Part shown: piece by piece, positions 33,932 through 42,066 of the stretch
How positions within the stretch are numbered: position 1 is the stretch's first letter
Layout: each line of letters starts with the position of its first letter
Made by a program: the position numbers and the translations under genes
Source of the DNA: Actinomycetota bacterium
Lineage (GTDB): Bacteria > Actinomycetota > Acidimicrobiia > Acidimicrobiales > AC-14
Reading direction: 5' to 3'
Length of the DNA stretch: 64,000 nt
NCBI GenBank assembly: GCA_005888325.1
Contig: VAWU01000019.1
Coordinates: 82,798 to 146,797 of the forward strand
The notes under the pieces: generated by a model
Told to the model about the DNA's origin: nothing
The model's input: the letters and a program-made list of their open reading frames with translations, nothing else
Database searches by the model: none

Positions 33932-35152
33932 ATGGATTTCGACGACACGCCTGAGGACGCGGCGTTCCGGGGCGAGGCGCGGGCATGGCTCGCCGAGCAC
34001 GTGGGCCCGTTCAAGGTCGATGCCGACCGGGGCGGCGAGTCGCTGATCTTCGCCGACGTGGAGGACACCGAGTACGTCGAGCGAGGCAAGGCCTGGCAGA
34101 AGGTGCTGTTCGGGGGCGGCTACGCCGGGCTCGGGTGGCCGACCGAGTTCGGCGGGCGCGGGCTGCCGATCGGCCAGCGCATCGTCTGGGGCCAGGAGGC
34201 GTCGGCCGCGGGCGCACCTCCCACCATCAACGTCATCGGCGAGGGGATGGCAGGGCCTACGATCATCGCCCACGGCAGCGAGGAGCAGAAGCGGCGCTAC
34301 CTCGAGCCGCTGCTGCGCGGCGAAGAGATCTGGTGCCAGCTGTTCAGCGAGCCCGCGGCCGGCTCCGACGTCGCCGCCGTCACCACCCGGGCCCAGCGCG
34401 ACGGCGACGAGTGGGTCGTCGACGGCCAGAAGGTGTGGACCTCGGCCGCCCACTACGCCGACTTCGGCATCCTGCTCACGCGCAGCAACTGGGACGTCCC
34501 GAAGCACCGTGGCTGCACCTACTTCATCGTCGACATGAAGGCGCCGGGCGTCACCGTGCGACCGCTGCGGCAGATGACGGGTGGTGCCTCGTTCAACGAG
34601 GTGTTCCTCGACGGTGTGCGGATCCCCGATACCCAGCGCGTCGACGCGGTCGGCAACGGCTGGGCCGTGGCCATTACCACGCTGATGAACGAGCGACTGT
34701 CGATCGGCGCCAACCTCGGTGGCAGCTCCTTCGGCTACGACCGCATGATCGGCGAGCTGCGGGAGCGGGGCGTGGCCGACGACCCCCACGTGCGCCAGCT
34801 GGCGGCCCAGATCTACATCGAGTCGAAGTGCCTGCAGTACCTCGGCTACCGGGCGGTGTCGAAGCTGATGCAGGGCCAGATCCCCGGGCCCGAGGGATCG
34901 GTGGCGAAGCTCCTGCTCGGCGGCACCGCGCGCAAGGCCGACCGTCTGCTCGACGCCATGCGCGGCCCGGCCGCCACCCTCCACGACCGCTTCACCGATC
35001 TCCAGCTCTTCATCCCCGCCATCGCCATCGCGGGCGGCACCGACGAGGTGCTGCGCAACATCATCGGTGAGCGCGTGCTCGGTCTGCCGGGGGAGCCCCG
35101 TGTCGACAAGGATGTCCCCTTCCGGGAGGTGCCCGTCGGCACGCTGGGCTGA
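33932..35152 (+). CDS. Acyl-CoA dehydrogenase family protein
   Basis: 406-residue flavoprotein oxidising an acyl-CoA alpha-beta bond. FDDTPEDAAFRGEARAWLAEHVGPF, GWPTEFGGRGLPIGQRIVWGQE, CQLFSEPAAGSDVAAVTTRAQRDGDEWVVDGQKVWTSAAHYADFGILLTR (FAD region), PLRQMTGGASFNEVFLDGVRIPD, and C-terminal IAIAGGTDEVLRNIIGERVLGLP. Substrate unknown; neighbours suggest fatty-acid or steroid-type catabolism. ATG 33932 is set by the leaderless promoter geometry, 33 nt inside the longest open frame. Confidence 0.92.
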   Translation: MDFDDTPEDAAFRGEARAWLAEHVGPFKVDADRGGESLIFADVEDTEYVERGKAWQKVLFGGGYAGLGWPTEFGGRGLPIGQRIVWGQEASAAGAPPTINVIGEGMAGPTIIAHGSEEQKRRYLEPLLRGEEIWCQLFSEPAAGSDVAAVTTRAQRDGDEWVVDGQKVWTSAAHYADFGILLTRSNWDVPKHRGCTYFIVDMKAPGVTVRPLRQMTGGASFNEVFLDGVRIPDTQRVDAVGNGWAVAITTLMNERLSIGANLGGSSFGYDRMIGELRERGVADDPHVRQLAAQIYIESKCLQYLGYRAVSKLMQGQIPGPEGSVAKLLLGGTARKADRLLDAMRGPAATLHDRFTDLQLFIPAIAIAGGTDEVLRNIIGERVLGLPGEPRVDKDVPFREVPVGTLG

Positions 35153-35169
35153 ACGCGTCGTGCGCGTTC
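35151..35169. terminator. Hairpin between convergent genes
   Basis: GAACGCG, five-base loop, CGCGTTC: a perfect 7-bp stem immediately after the acyl-CoA dehydrogenase stop and before the end of the convergent membrane-protein gene. No T-run. Confidence 0.4.
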
Positions 35170-35171
35170 GG

Positions 35172-35519
35172 TTACTTGAACCAGATGCGCTGGTAGTCGC
35201 GGCTCTGCGGGTGCAGGAGCAGCGCGACGAGCGCGATCTCGAACATCAGGTTGATGATGCTGTAGCCGAGGATGCTCGACCCGCTCAGGAGTCGCAGCAC
35301 GAAGGGCAGGAACGCCATGGCCACGCCGACGCCGTAGCCCCACTTCTGCTCGTTGGCGATGCCGAAGCCGCCCGCCGCGCTGCCCACGATGATCAAGAGC
35401 CCGAACACCGAGAAGAGGCCACCGAAGATCGCGGTGAACGCGGCGTTGAAGTAGAGCAGGAACACGGCGATCTGCAGCGTCTGGGGCTGGGAGGGGTTCA
35501 CCCACCGGCGGGTTTCCAT
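35172..35519 (-). CDS. Small polytopic membrane protein, unknown function
   Basis: 115 residues with about four membrane helices (IAVFLLYFNAAFTAIFGGLFSVFGLLIIV, WGYGVGVAMAFLPFVLRLL, IINLMFEIALVALLL) and a short polar C-terminus. No recognised family motif. ATG 35519 shares bases with the divergent nucleotidyltransferase ATG inside CCATGG; GTG 35501 is an in-frame alternative. Confidence 0.7.
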   Translation of the reverse strand: METRRWVNPSQPQTLQIAVFLLYFNAAFTAIFGGLFSVFGLLIIVGSAAGGFGIANEQKWGYGVGVAMAFLPFVLRLLSGSSILGYSIINLMFEIALVALLLHPQSRDYQRIWFK

Positions 35520-36264
35520 GGGTGACAGTCTGGCAGCAGTCGTGCTCGCGGCCGGGGCAGGTGCCCGGCTGCGGCCGTTGACCCGCATCCGGCCCAAGGC
35601 GCTGTGCCCGGTGGGCAACGTGCCGCTGGTCGACGCCGCGATCGAGCGGGCCCGGCGCGTCACCCCGGCCGTGGCGGTCAACGTGCACCACGGGCGGGCG
35701 TTGCTCGAGGCCCATCTGGCCGGTCGGGTCCATCTCTCGATCGAGGCCGACCGGGCGTTGGGCACCGCGGGCGCGTTGGGCAACCTGCGGACGTGGCTCG
35801 CCGGGCGCCCCGCGCTCGTGCTCAACGCCGACGCCTGGCACGAAGCCGACCTCGCCCCCTTCGTGGCGGGTTGGGACGGCGAGCGCGTGCGACTGCTCGT
35901 GGTGGGAGACCGCGCCCTCGGTCCGAACACCTCGGTCGTGGCCGCGCTCCACCCCTGGTCCGACGTGGAGCGGCTCGACGCGGAGCCGTCCGGCCTCTAT
36001 GCGCGCTCATGGCGCCGGCACGCGAGCGACGGACGGCTCGACGTCGCCGCGTACCACGGCCCGTTCCACGACTGCGGCACGCCCGCGCGCTACCTCGCCG
36101 CGAACCTGGCCGCATCCGGAGGTGCGTCGGTGGTGGGCGCGGCGGCGACGGTGGCAGGGGAGATCGACCGCTGCGTGGTCTGGCCGGGCGCGGCGGTGCG
36201 ACGAGGCGAGCGGCTCAGCAACGCGATCAGGGCCGACGAGCGGACAACGGTGATGGTGCGCTGA
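35518..36264 (+). CDS. Nucleotidyltransferase (sugar-phosphate NTP transferase family)
   Basis: 248 residues. LAAVVLAAGAGARLRPLTRIRPKALCPVGNVPLVDAAIERA is the signature nucleotide-binding loop (GXGXRLRPLT, PK). EADRALGTAGALGNL and LVLNADAW give the metal and nucleotide-binding region. The C-terminal 60 residues resemble a short left-handed helix. Likely makes an NDP-sugar, but the sugar cannot be told. ATG 35518 overlaps the start codon of the divergent gene. The 3' end overlaps rlmN on the opposite strand by 38 bp. Confidence 0.85.
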   Translation: MGDSLAAVVLAAGAGARLRPLTRIRPKALCPVGNVPLVDAAIERARRVTPAVAVNVHHGRALLEAHLAGRVHLSIEADRALGTAGALGNLRTWLAGRPALVLNADAWHEADLAPFVAGWDGERVRLLVVGDRALGPNTSVVAALHPWSDVERLDAEPSGLYARSWRRHASDGRLDVAAYHGPFHDCGTPARYLAANLAASGGASVVGAAATVAGEIDRCVVWPGAAVRRGERLSNAIRADERTTVMVR

Positions 36265-37264
36265 CCTCGCCCGCGAGCTGGCCGCACGCGGCCGCGATGT
36301 CGGTGCCGCGGTTGCGGCGCACGGTCACGTTGACGCCCAGCTCCCGCACGCGGTCGCGGAACTCGCGCACGCCGGCAGGGGGGGTGCCACGGGTCGCGAA
36401 GCCGGGCGTCGGGTTCAGGGGGATGAGGTTCACGTGGGCGCGCAGCGGCCGCGCGTACGCGGCCAGCTCGGCGGCGTCGGACGGACGGTCGTTCACGCCG
36501 TCGATGAGCGCCCACTCGAACGAGAGGCGCCGGCTCTTGGCGCGCAGATAGTCCTCGCACGCAGCGTGTAGCGCCGCGAGCGGGTAACGGCGGTTGACGG
36601 GCACCAGCCGGTCGCGCAGGCCGTCGTTGGCCGCGTGGAGCGACACGGCAAGGTTGACGGGCAGCCGCTCGCCCACGAGCCGGCGGATGCCGGGGACGAT
36701 CCCGACCGTCGACAGCGTGAGGTGCCGGGCGGAGACACCCATGGCGCCGTGGAGGCGCTCGACCGCGGACCACACCGCGTCGTAGTTCGCGAGCGGCTCG
36801 CCCATCCCCATGAAGACCACGTTCGACACCCGCCGGGACGCGGAGCGACGGCGGGCCCACACGATCTGCTCGAGGATCTCCCCGGTCGTGAGCTGCCGGT
36901 CGAACCCGGCCTGCCCGGTCGCGCAGAACCCACAGGCCATCGCGCAGCCCGCCTGGGTGGAGACGCAGACGGTCGTGCGCGCCGGATAGTGCATCAGCAC
37001 CGTCTCGATCGCGTGCCCGTCCGGGAGGGCGAGCAAGAGCTTCACGGTCGTGCCGCCGTCGCTGACCTGCTCACGCGCCAGGCTGAGCGCAGGTGGCAGC
37101 GCCTCGGCCAGCCGCGAGCGGAGCGTGCGGGGGAGATCGGTCATCGCCTCGATCTCCACGTTCCGGCGGTAGAGGCCGTCCCACACCTGTGCCACCCGGT
37201 ACGGAGGCTCACCGGAGAGCTGCGACGCCAGCGTGTCGCGATCGACGTCGTAGCGCGTGGCCAT
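36227..37264 (-). CDS. rlmN: 23S rRNA (adenine-C2)-methyltransferase, radical SAM
   Basis: Methylates A2503 of 23S rRNA (and tRNA A37 in some species). 345 residues: YRVAQVWDGLYRRNVEIEAMTDLPRTLR, the radical SAM cluster motif CAMACGFC (C107, C111, C114), VVFMGMGEPLANYDAV, STVGIVPGIRRL, LAVSLHAANDGLRDRLVPVNRRYPL, and the conserved second cysteine C327 (AAACGQL). ATG 37264 has TAGCTT 7 nt upstream. Confidence 0.95.
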   Translation of the reverse strand: MATRYDVDRDTLASQLSGEPPYRVAQVWDGLYRRNVEIEAMTDLPRTLRSRLAEALPPALSLAREQVSDGGTTVKLLLALPDGHAIETVLMHYPARTTVCVSTQAGCAMACGFCATGQAGFDRQLTTGEILEQIVWARRRSASRRVSNVVFMGMGEPLANYDAVWSAVERLHGAMGVSARHLTLSTVGIVPGIRRLVGERLPVNLAVSLHAANDGLRDRLVPVNRRYPLAALHAACEDYLRAKSRRLSFEWALIDGVNDRPSDAAELAAYARPLRAHVNLIPLNPTPGFATRGTPPAGVREFRDRVRELGVNVTVRRNRGTDIAAACGQLAGEVSAPSPLSARRP

Positions 37265-37271
37265 ACTGTCG

Positions 37272-37277
37272 AAGCTA
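37272..37277 (-). promoter_or_regulatory. -10 box of rlmN (leaderless)
   Basis: Minus-strand TAGCTT, 7 nt before ATG 37264. Confidence 0.5.
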
Positions 37278-37311
37278 ATCGCCGCCGTTCAGCCAACCGC
37301 GCCGGGCGCGG

Positions 37312-37317
37312 TAGCGT
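37312..37317 (+). promoter_or_regulatory. -10 box of the VIT-family gene (leaderless)
   Basis: TAGCGT, 8 nt before ATG 37326. Confidence 0.5.
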
Positions 37318-37325
37318 TCCCGTCG

Positions 37326-38057
37326 ATGGCCACCTCTCGTGAGGTCGTGCCGCAGCTGCGACCCGAGCATCACCACCGCGACATCCAAGGCGGCGCGGCG
37401 CGCGCGGCCATCTTCGGCGTGAGCGACGGGCTCGTGTCGAACGTGTCGCTCATCCTGGGGATGGCGGGCGCGGCGTCGACGCGACCCGGCATCGTTCGGC
37501 TGGCCGGCCTGGCCGGTCTCATCGCGGGATCGGTGTCGATGGCCGCGGGCGAGTTCATCTCGATGCGGGCGCAGCGTGAGCTCTTCGAGCGGGAGCTCGA
37601 CATGGAGCGGCGCGAGATCCGTCGCCGTCCGTTCGTCGAGCAGGTCGAGCTGGCCGACATCTACGAGTCGCGCGGGGTCGAGCCGGAGACGGCCATGCAG
37701 CTGGCGGGCGAGATGATGCGCGACCCCGAGCTGGCGCTGGAGACCCATGCCCGCGAAGAGCTGGGCATCGACCCGAGATCGCTCGGATCGCCCCTCCGGG
37801 CAGCGGTCTCCTCGTTCGTCACCTTCTCCCTCGGCGCCCTGGTGCCGCTGCTGCCCTGGTTCTTCAGCCGCGGCACCGCGGCCACGGTCGCGTCGCTCGT
37901 GCTCGCGGGCCTGGCCGCGATCGGCGTCGGCTGCCTGCTGGCCCGCTTCACCGGCCGTTCGCGGCTGTTCACCGCATCGCGTCAGCTGGCGTTCTCGATG
38001 GTGCCGGCCGCGATCACCTACGGCATCGGCACGGCCGTCGGCGTGGGGGTCACGTAG
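37326..38057 (+). CDS. VIT1/CCC1-family iron/manganese transporter
   Basis: 243-residue membrane protein. HHHRDIQGGAARAAIFGVSDGLVSNVSLILGMAGA is the family N-terminus; GLIAGSVSMAAGEFISMRAQRELFERELDMERREI gives helix 2 and the charged cytosolic metal-binding loop. Three further helices follow (FVTFSLGALVPLLPWFF, TVASLVLAGLAAIGVGCLLA, the last ending TYGIGTAVGVGV). Probably exports or sequesters Fe2+/Mn2+. ATG 37326 is preferred on promoter geometry; the frame is open back to 37257. It overlaps mshD by 8 bp at the 3' end. Confidence 0.9.
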   Translation: MATSREVVPQLRPEHHHRDIQGGAARAAIFGVSDGLVSNVSLILGMAGAASTRPGIVRLAGLAGLIAGSVSMAAGEFISMRAQRELFERELDMERREIRRRPFVEQVELADIYESRGVEPETAMQLAGEMMRDPELALETHAREELGIDPRSLGSPLRAAVSSFVTFSLGALVPLLPWFFSRGTAATVASLVLAGLAAIGVGCLLARFTGRSRLFTASRQLAFSMVPAAITYGIGTAVGVGVT

Positions 38058-39009
38058 CGCCGTTCGGCGAGGGCGCGCCCCCGGGCCCGTCGGCGGATTC
38101 GGGCGCCACGTCGATGACGTAGGCGCGGTCGACGTGGTCGACGGTGAAGCCCAGGTCCTCGTAGAGGTGGACGGCGGGCGTGTTGGAGCGGTCGACGTAG
38201 AGCATGCCCACGGTGATGCCCCGCGCGTGGAGCGAGTCGAGGCCGGCGAGCACGAGCGAGCGGCCCAGCCCCAGCCCCTGGAAGTCGGGGTCGACGGCGA
38301 CCACGTAGATCTCGCCGAGCGGGGGGTCGTGGTCGTCGTGCACCTTGGTCCAGCAGAAGCCCGCGAGCCGGGGCGGGTCGCCGCGTTCGTGGAGGAGGAA
38401 GCCGGTGGGGTCGAACCACGGCTGCTGCTCGCGGCTCTTGAGGGTCTCGACGTCCCAGCCGCCCTGCTCGGGGTGCCACTCGAAGGCGCGGTTGTTGACC
38501 TCGAGCCACGCCGCCTCGTCGCACCCGGGCTCGAAGGCGCGCAGCTCGAGCTGCCACGGCTTGCCGACGGGCAGGGAGCGTCGCATCTGCAGCAGCTCGC
38601 GCCCGGAGGTGAAGCCCGTGCGCCCGGCGATGAGGTCGTGCTCGGAGCGGGGCTTGGGCACCCAGAGGTGCACGTGGCCCCCGCCCTCGCTGCGGACGAT
38701 GGCGAGCGCCGCTTCCACGAGCGTGGTGCCGATCCCGGCCGCGCCTTCGCGATGGTGGGGGTCGACGACGAACTCGAGCGCCCACGACTGCGATCCCTTG
38801 GTCAGCTGGGCGAAGCCCACCGGATGGTGGTGGCCCGGCTCCCACGCCACCAGGCCCGCGAAGCCCTCCCGGCCGCCCTGCACCAGATCGAGCCACTGGT
38901 GGTCGCCGAGCGGTGCGTGGCCGTCGGCTGCGGTGGCCAGCTCGACGAGCTCGGACACCGCGTCGATGTCGCCCTGCGCCATCTGGCGCTTGATCTCGAG
39001 TCGGGCCAC
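38050..39009 (-). CDS. mshD: Mycothiol synthase (tandem GNAT acetyltransferase)
   Basis: Acetylates Cys-GlcN-Ins to give mycothiol, the main low-molecular-weight thiol of Actinobacteria. 319 residues with two GNAT modules; the active C-terminal one shows EIYVVAVDPDFQGLGLGRSLVLAGLDSLHARG and LYVDRSNTPAVHLYEDLGF. MshD-specific pieces: NNRAFEWHPEQGGWDVETL, WFDPTGFLLHE, LAGFCWTKVH. GTG 39009 has TACCCT 6 nt upstream. Confidence 0.93.
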   Translation of the reverse strand: MARLEIKRQMAQGDIDAVSELVELATAADGHAPLGDHQWLDLVQGGREGFAGLVAWEPGHHHPVGFAQLTKGSQSWALEFVVDPHHREGAAGIGTTLVEAALAIVRSEGGGHVHLWVPKPRSEHDLIAGRTGFTSGRELLQMRRSLPVGKPWQLELRAFEPGCDEAAWLEVNNRAFEWHPEQGGWDVETLKSREQQPWFDPTGFLLHERGDPPRLAGFCWTKVHDDHDPPLGEIYVVAVDPDFQGLGLGRSLVLAGLDSLHARGITVGMLYVDRSNTPAVHLYEDLGFTVDHVDRAYVIDVAPESADGPGGAPSPNGAT

Positions 39010-39015
39010 GGGCGA

Positions 39016-39021
39016 AGGGTA
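39016..39021 (-). promoter_or_regulatory. -10 box of mshD (leaderless)
   Basis: Minus-strand TACCCT, 6 nt before GTG 39009. Confidence 0.5.
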
Positions 39022-39048
39022 CCGGGCACGCGCTCGCGGTCGGGGGTC

Positions 39049-39054
39049 TAGCCT
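39049..39054 (+). promoter_or_regulatory. -10 box of nth (leaderless)
   Basis: TAGCCT, 8 nt before GTG 39063. Confidence 0.5.
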
Positions 39055-39062
39055 CCGCGTCT

Positions 39063-39713
39063 GTGCCCCGGCCCCGCAGCCCGAGGGGTCGCGCCCGCGA
39101 GACGGTCGCCCGGTTGGCCCGGGAGTACCCGGGCTCGGCGGCCTCCCTCTGCGCTCTCAGCCACGACGGCCCGTTCCAGCTGCTCGTCGCGACGATCCTG
39201 TCCGCGCAGACCACCGACGAGCGGGTCAACCTGGTCACGCCCGCGCTCTTCGCCCGCTACCCCGGCCCCCACGACCTCGCGGCCGCCGATCCCGGCGAGG
39301 TGGAGGAGCTCATCCACTCCACCGGCTTCTTCCGCGCCAAGACCCGCAGCCTGGTGGGCATGGCGACGGCCGTGGTGGAGCGCTACGGCGGGCAGGTGCC
39401 GAGCGCGCTGGACGACCTCGTCACCCTCCCCGGCGTCGGGCGCAAGACGGCCAACGTGGTGCGCAGCGTCGCCTTCGACGCGCCCGGGCTGCCCGTCGAC
39501 ACCCACGTCGGCCGGCTCACCCGTCGGCTGGGCCTCACCACCGAGACCGACCCGGTCAAGGTCGAGCACGAGGTGGGGAGCCTGGCGCCGCCGGCCGAGT
39601 GGGGCGCGCTCAGCCTCCGGCTCATCCTCCACGGCCGGGCGGTGTGCCGGTCGCGCAAGCCCCGCTGCGACGTGTGCGTGCTGAACGACTTCTGTCCGTC
39701 GGCCTTCGCCTGA
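39063..39713 (+). CDS. nth: Endonuclease III (DNA glycosylase / AP lyase)
   Basis: Base-excision repair glycosylase for oxidised pyrimidines. 216 residues: LLVATILSAQTTDERVN, the helix-hairpin-helix LPGVGRKTANVV with catalytic K128, DTHVGRLTRRLGL with D146, and the [4Fe-4S] loop C195-X6-C202-X2-C205-X5-C211. All key residues are intact. Confidence 0.96.
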   Translation: MPRPRSPRGRARETVARLAREYPGSAASLCALSHDGPFQLLVATILSAQTTDERVNLVTPALFARYPGPHDLAAADPGEVEELIHSTGFFRAKTRSLVGMATAVVERYGGQVPSALDDLVTLPGVGRKTANVVRSVAFDAPGLPVDTHVGRLTRRLGLTTETDPVKVEHEVGSLAPPAEWGALSLRLILHGRAVCRSRKPRCDVCVLNDFCPSAFA

Positions 39714-39817
39714 CCACGCCCGCTCACACTTTCCTCATATCGGCCTGATTCGTCGCTCATGGGTGCCTTCGATCCTGAATGCGCCAATCACGCCCGCCCC
39801 GTCCCGGAGACAGGAAC

Positions 39818-40354
39818 ATGCTGAAGCGGAACATCGCAGTGCTCACCATCGGCGTCGTCGTGCTCGGCACCGGCGCCTACGCATGGGCACAGGGCGCGCC
39901 CCAGCGACCCACCACGACCACCCTCGAGCCGGGGAGCGCACAGCCGAAGTCGCGGCCCGGAGGGGCGCGCGGCGAGGCGCGACGGGCCCGTCGCTTCGCG
40001 CGCCGAGCCATCCACGGCGACCTGATCGTCCGCAGCAGGCAGGGCTTCGAGAACGTCACGTTCGACAAGGGCGACGTCGTGCGCCACAGCGCCACGTCGA
40101 TCACCGTGAAGCGGGCCGACGGCGTCGAGGTCACCAAGACCATCGACGGGTCCACCCGGTTCAGGGGGATCCAGTCCGCCGACGGGATCGTCGACGGCCG
40201 GCCCGCGCTCGTCGTGGCCAAGGGCGAAACCGCCGTCCTCGTCGCCCAGCGGTCGGGCGACGCGCCGGCCCGCCCGCGGCTTCGCGATTCGGGGAACTTC
40301 CGCCGCCGGGGGACTACGGTTGTGGGAGGTGGGGAACAGGTACCCGCCACCTGA
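39818..40354 (+). CDS. Secreted protein of unknown function (DUF5666-like)
   Basis: 178 residues. Signal peptide MLKRNIAVLTIGVVVLGTGA with likely cleavage after AWA. A proline/arginine-rich linker follows, then a beta-rich core, HGDLIVRSRQGFENVTFDKGDVVRHSATSITVKRADGVEVTKTIDGSTRFRG, resembling small extracellular DUF5666-type domains. The C-terminal 35 residues are basic and probably disordered. ATG 39818 is chosen because it begins the signal peptide and has an AGGAAC sequence just upstream. No partner gene is evident. Confidence 0.7.
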   Translation: MLKRNIAVLTIGVVVLGTGAYAWAQGAPQRPTTTTLEPGSAQPKSRPGGARGEARRARRFARRAIHGDLIVRSRQGFENVTFDKGDVVRHSATSITVKRADGVEVTKTIDGSTRFRGIQSADGIVDGRPALVVAKGETAVLVAQRSGDAPARPRLRDSGNFRRRGTTVVGGGEQVPAT

Positions 40355-40396
40355 CCCCCCTGGCGGTGTCCCGGGTTCCGCCGCCCGGACCGCCCG

Positions 40397-40424
40397 CTGA
40401 CGGCGCCCCCAGGGGCGCCGTCAG
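40397..40424. terminator. Strong GC-rich hairpin between convergent genes
   Basis: CTGACGGCGCCCC, two-base loop, GGGGCGCCGTCAG: a perfect 13-bp stem. It lies after the secreted-protein gene and covers the stop codon of the convergent small gene. No T-run, so a bidirectional actinobacterial-style terminator is likely. Confidence 0.7.
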
Positions 40425-40672
40425 TCGCGCCGCGTCGCGCGAGCGTGCGCGAGGCGGCGGACTGCCTCGCGCAACGAGCGCTCGACCTCGAACAGGTCGC
40501 TCGCGAGCAGGTCGTCCTCGGTGCCGGCGAGCGGCTCGGCGATGGCGGCCACCCGACTGGTGAGCTCGTCGAGCGCGGTGGTCAGCGACGACAGCTCGGC
40601 GAGAAGGGACGGGCTGGGATCCCCTGTCACACGGGAGCTGCGCTCCTCTGCTCCGCTTCGGTGCTCGCTCAC
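40421..40672 (-). CDS. Small helical protein whose start lies in a dispersed-repeat copy
   Basis: 83 residues. The first 16 or so (MSEHRSGAEERSSRVTGDPS) come from the dispersed repeat; the remainder is a helical, coiled-coil-like stretch (LLAELSSLTTALDELTSRVAAIAEPL, SDLFEVERSLREAVRRLAHARATRRD). No recognised family. GTG 40672 overlaps the stop of a four-codon upstream frame as GTGA. Confidence 0.55.
   Translation of the reverse strand: MSEHRSGAEERSSRVTGDPSPSLLAELSSLTTALDELTSRVAAIAEPLAGTEDDLLASDLFEVERSLREAVRRLAHARATRRD
40622..40672 (-). repeat. Dispersed repeat, copy 3
   Basis: 34 of the first 39 bases match copy 2 and the same frame is open (VSEHRSGAEERSS). Directly upstream on the same strand, 40673-40727 is a degenerate, internally deleted copy ending in the same GGACCGG junction. 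Confidence 0.7.
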
Positions 40673-40760
40673 CGGTCCACCATCCTTCTTCTCCGCCCTG
40701 CGCGCGCTGCTTCTAAGGCCCTCGCTCGGAAAGCCCGGTCTACCCGCGAACCGGTGCCAC

Positions 40761-40766
40761 TACCAT
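40761..40766 (+). promoter_or_regulatory. Probable -10 box of the hisD operon
   Basis: TACCAT, 10 nt before ATG 40777, leaving only a few untranslated bases. Confidence 0.45.
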
Positions 40767-40776
40767 CGAATGGCTC

Positions 40777-42066
40777 ATGCTCACCCGGCTCGACCTCCGT
40801 GGCCTCGACGGCGACCTGCGCTCGCGCCTGCCCCGCCCGCACGACAGCGAGGCGGCGCCGACCGACGCGGTGCGCGAGATCCTGGCCGAGGTGCGCAAGC
40901 GCGGTGATGCCGCGGTGCGCGAGTACACGCAGCGTTTCGACGGCGTGGCGCTCGACGACCTGCGCGTCGAGCTGGCAGAGCTCGCGGCGGCGCTGCGCGC
41001 GACACCGCCCGAGTTGCGCGAGGCGCTCGAGGTCGCGCAGGCCAACATCGTCGCGTTCCACCGCACGCAGCTGCGCCGCGACGGTCGTCACGAGCGCGAC
41101 GGCGTGGTGGTGCGGGAGCTCCGACGCCCGGTCGACCGCGCCGGTCTCTACGTGCCGGGCGGTCGGGCCCGCTACCCCTCGACGGTGCTGATGACGGCGA
41201 TCCCCGCGCGTGTCGCGGGCGTGGAGCAGCTGGTGCTGTGCGTGCCGCCCGACGCCGACGGGCGCGTCGCGTCGGTCACGCTGGCCGCCGCCGCGCTGGC
41301 GGATGTCGACGAGGTCTACAGCATCGGTGGTGCCCAGGCGGTGGCGGCCATGGCCTACGGCACCGACACCATCGGGGCCGTCGACGTGATCGTGGGCCCG
41401 GGCAACGTCTGGGTGGCCACGGCCAAGCGTGAGGTGGCGGCCGAGGGGGTGGTCGGGGTGCCGTCGGCCTTCACGGGCCCGTCGGAGGTGGTCGTGGTGG
41501 CCGACGACACCACGCCGCCCGCGCTCGCCGCCATCGACCTGATCGTGCAGGCCGAGCACGGCCCCGACGGCCTGGCCTGGCTCATCACCTGGTCGGAGCG
41601 CACGGCCGACGCCGTCACCCGCGAGGTCGCCCGGCGCGTGGCCGCCTCGCCGCGACGAGCCGACATCGAGAGCACCCTCACGGGCAACGGTTACGCGGTC
41701 GTCGTCGACGGGCCCGACCAGGCGATGACCGTGGCCAACCTGATCGCGCCCGAGCACCTGCAGCTGATGAGCGCCGACCCGGAGATGCTCGTGCCCCTGG
41801 TGCGCAGCGCAGGTGCGGTGTTCTGCGGGTGGTACGCACCCGCGTCGGTGGGCGACTACGTCGCCGGGCCCAGCCACGTGCTCCCGACGTTCGGCTCGGC
41901 CCGCTTCGCCGGCGCGCTGCGGGTCGACGACTTCCTGAAGCAGCTGCACGTGGTGTCGGTCGACGAGGCGACGCTCGCGCGCCTCGCACCGCACGTGGCG
42001 GCGATCGCCGAGGCCGAGGGGCTCGTGCACCACGCCGAGTCGGTGCGACTGCGGGGCGAGCTGTGA
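40777..42066 (+). CDS. hisD: Histidinol dehydrogenase
   Basis: Zn-dependent enzyme oxidising L-histidinol to L-histidine. 429 residues. RRPVDRAGLYVPGGRARYPSTVLMTAIPARVAGV, SIGGAQAVAAMAYGTDTIGAVDVIVGPGNVWVATAKREV, PSEVVVVADD and AEHGPDGLAWLIT carry the expected family motifs, and the C-terminal TFGSARFAGALRVDDFLKQLHVVSVDEA is typical. First gene of hisDCBHAF; its stop overlaps hisC as GTGA. Confidence 0.97.
   Translation: MLTRLDLRGLDGDLRSRLPRPHDSEAAPTDAVREILAEVRKRGDAAVREYTQRFDGVALDDLRVELAELAAALRATPPELREALEVAQANIVAFHRTQLRRDGRHERDGVVVRELRRPVDRAGLYVPGGRARYPSTVLMTAIPARVAGVEQLVLCVPPDADGRVASVTLAAAALADVDEVYSIGGAQAVAAMAYGTDTIGAVDVIVGPGNVWVATAKREVAAEGVVGVPSAFTGPSEVVVVADDTTPPALAAIDLIVQAEHGPDGLAWLITWSERTADAVTREVARRVAASPRRADIESTLTGNGYAVVVDGPDQAMTVANLIAPEHLQLMSADPEMLVPLVRSAGAVFCGWYAPASVGDYVAGPSHVLPTFGSARFAGALRVDDFLKQLHVVSVDEATLARLAPHVAAIAEAEGLVHHAESVRLRGEL

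Noticed and set aside
40669-42033. A 454-codon minus-strand frame over hisD
   Set aside because: Antisense of hisD. Only its last codons matter, because they cross the degenerate repeat copy.
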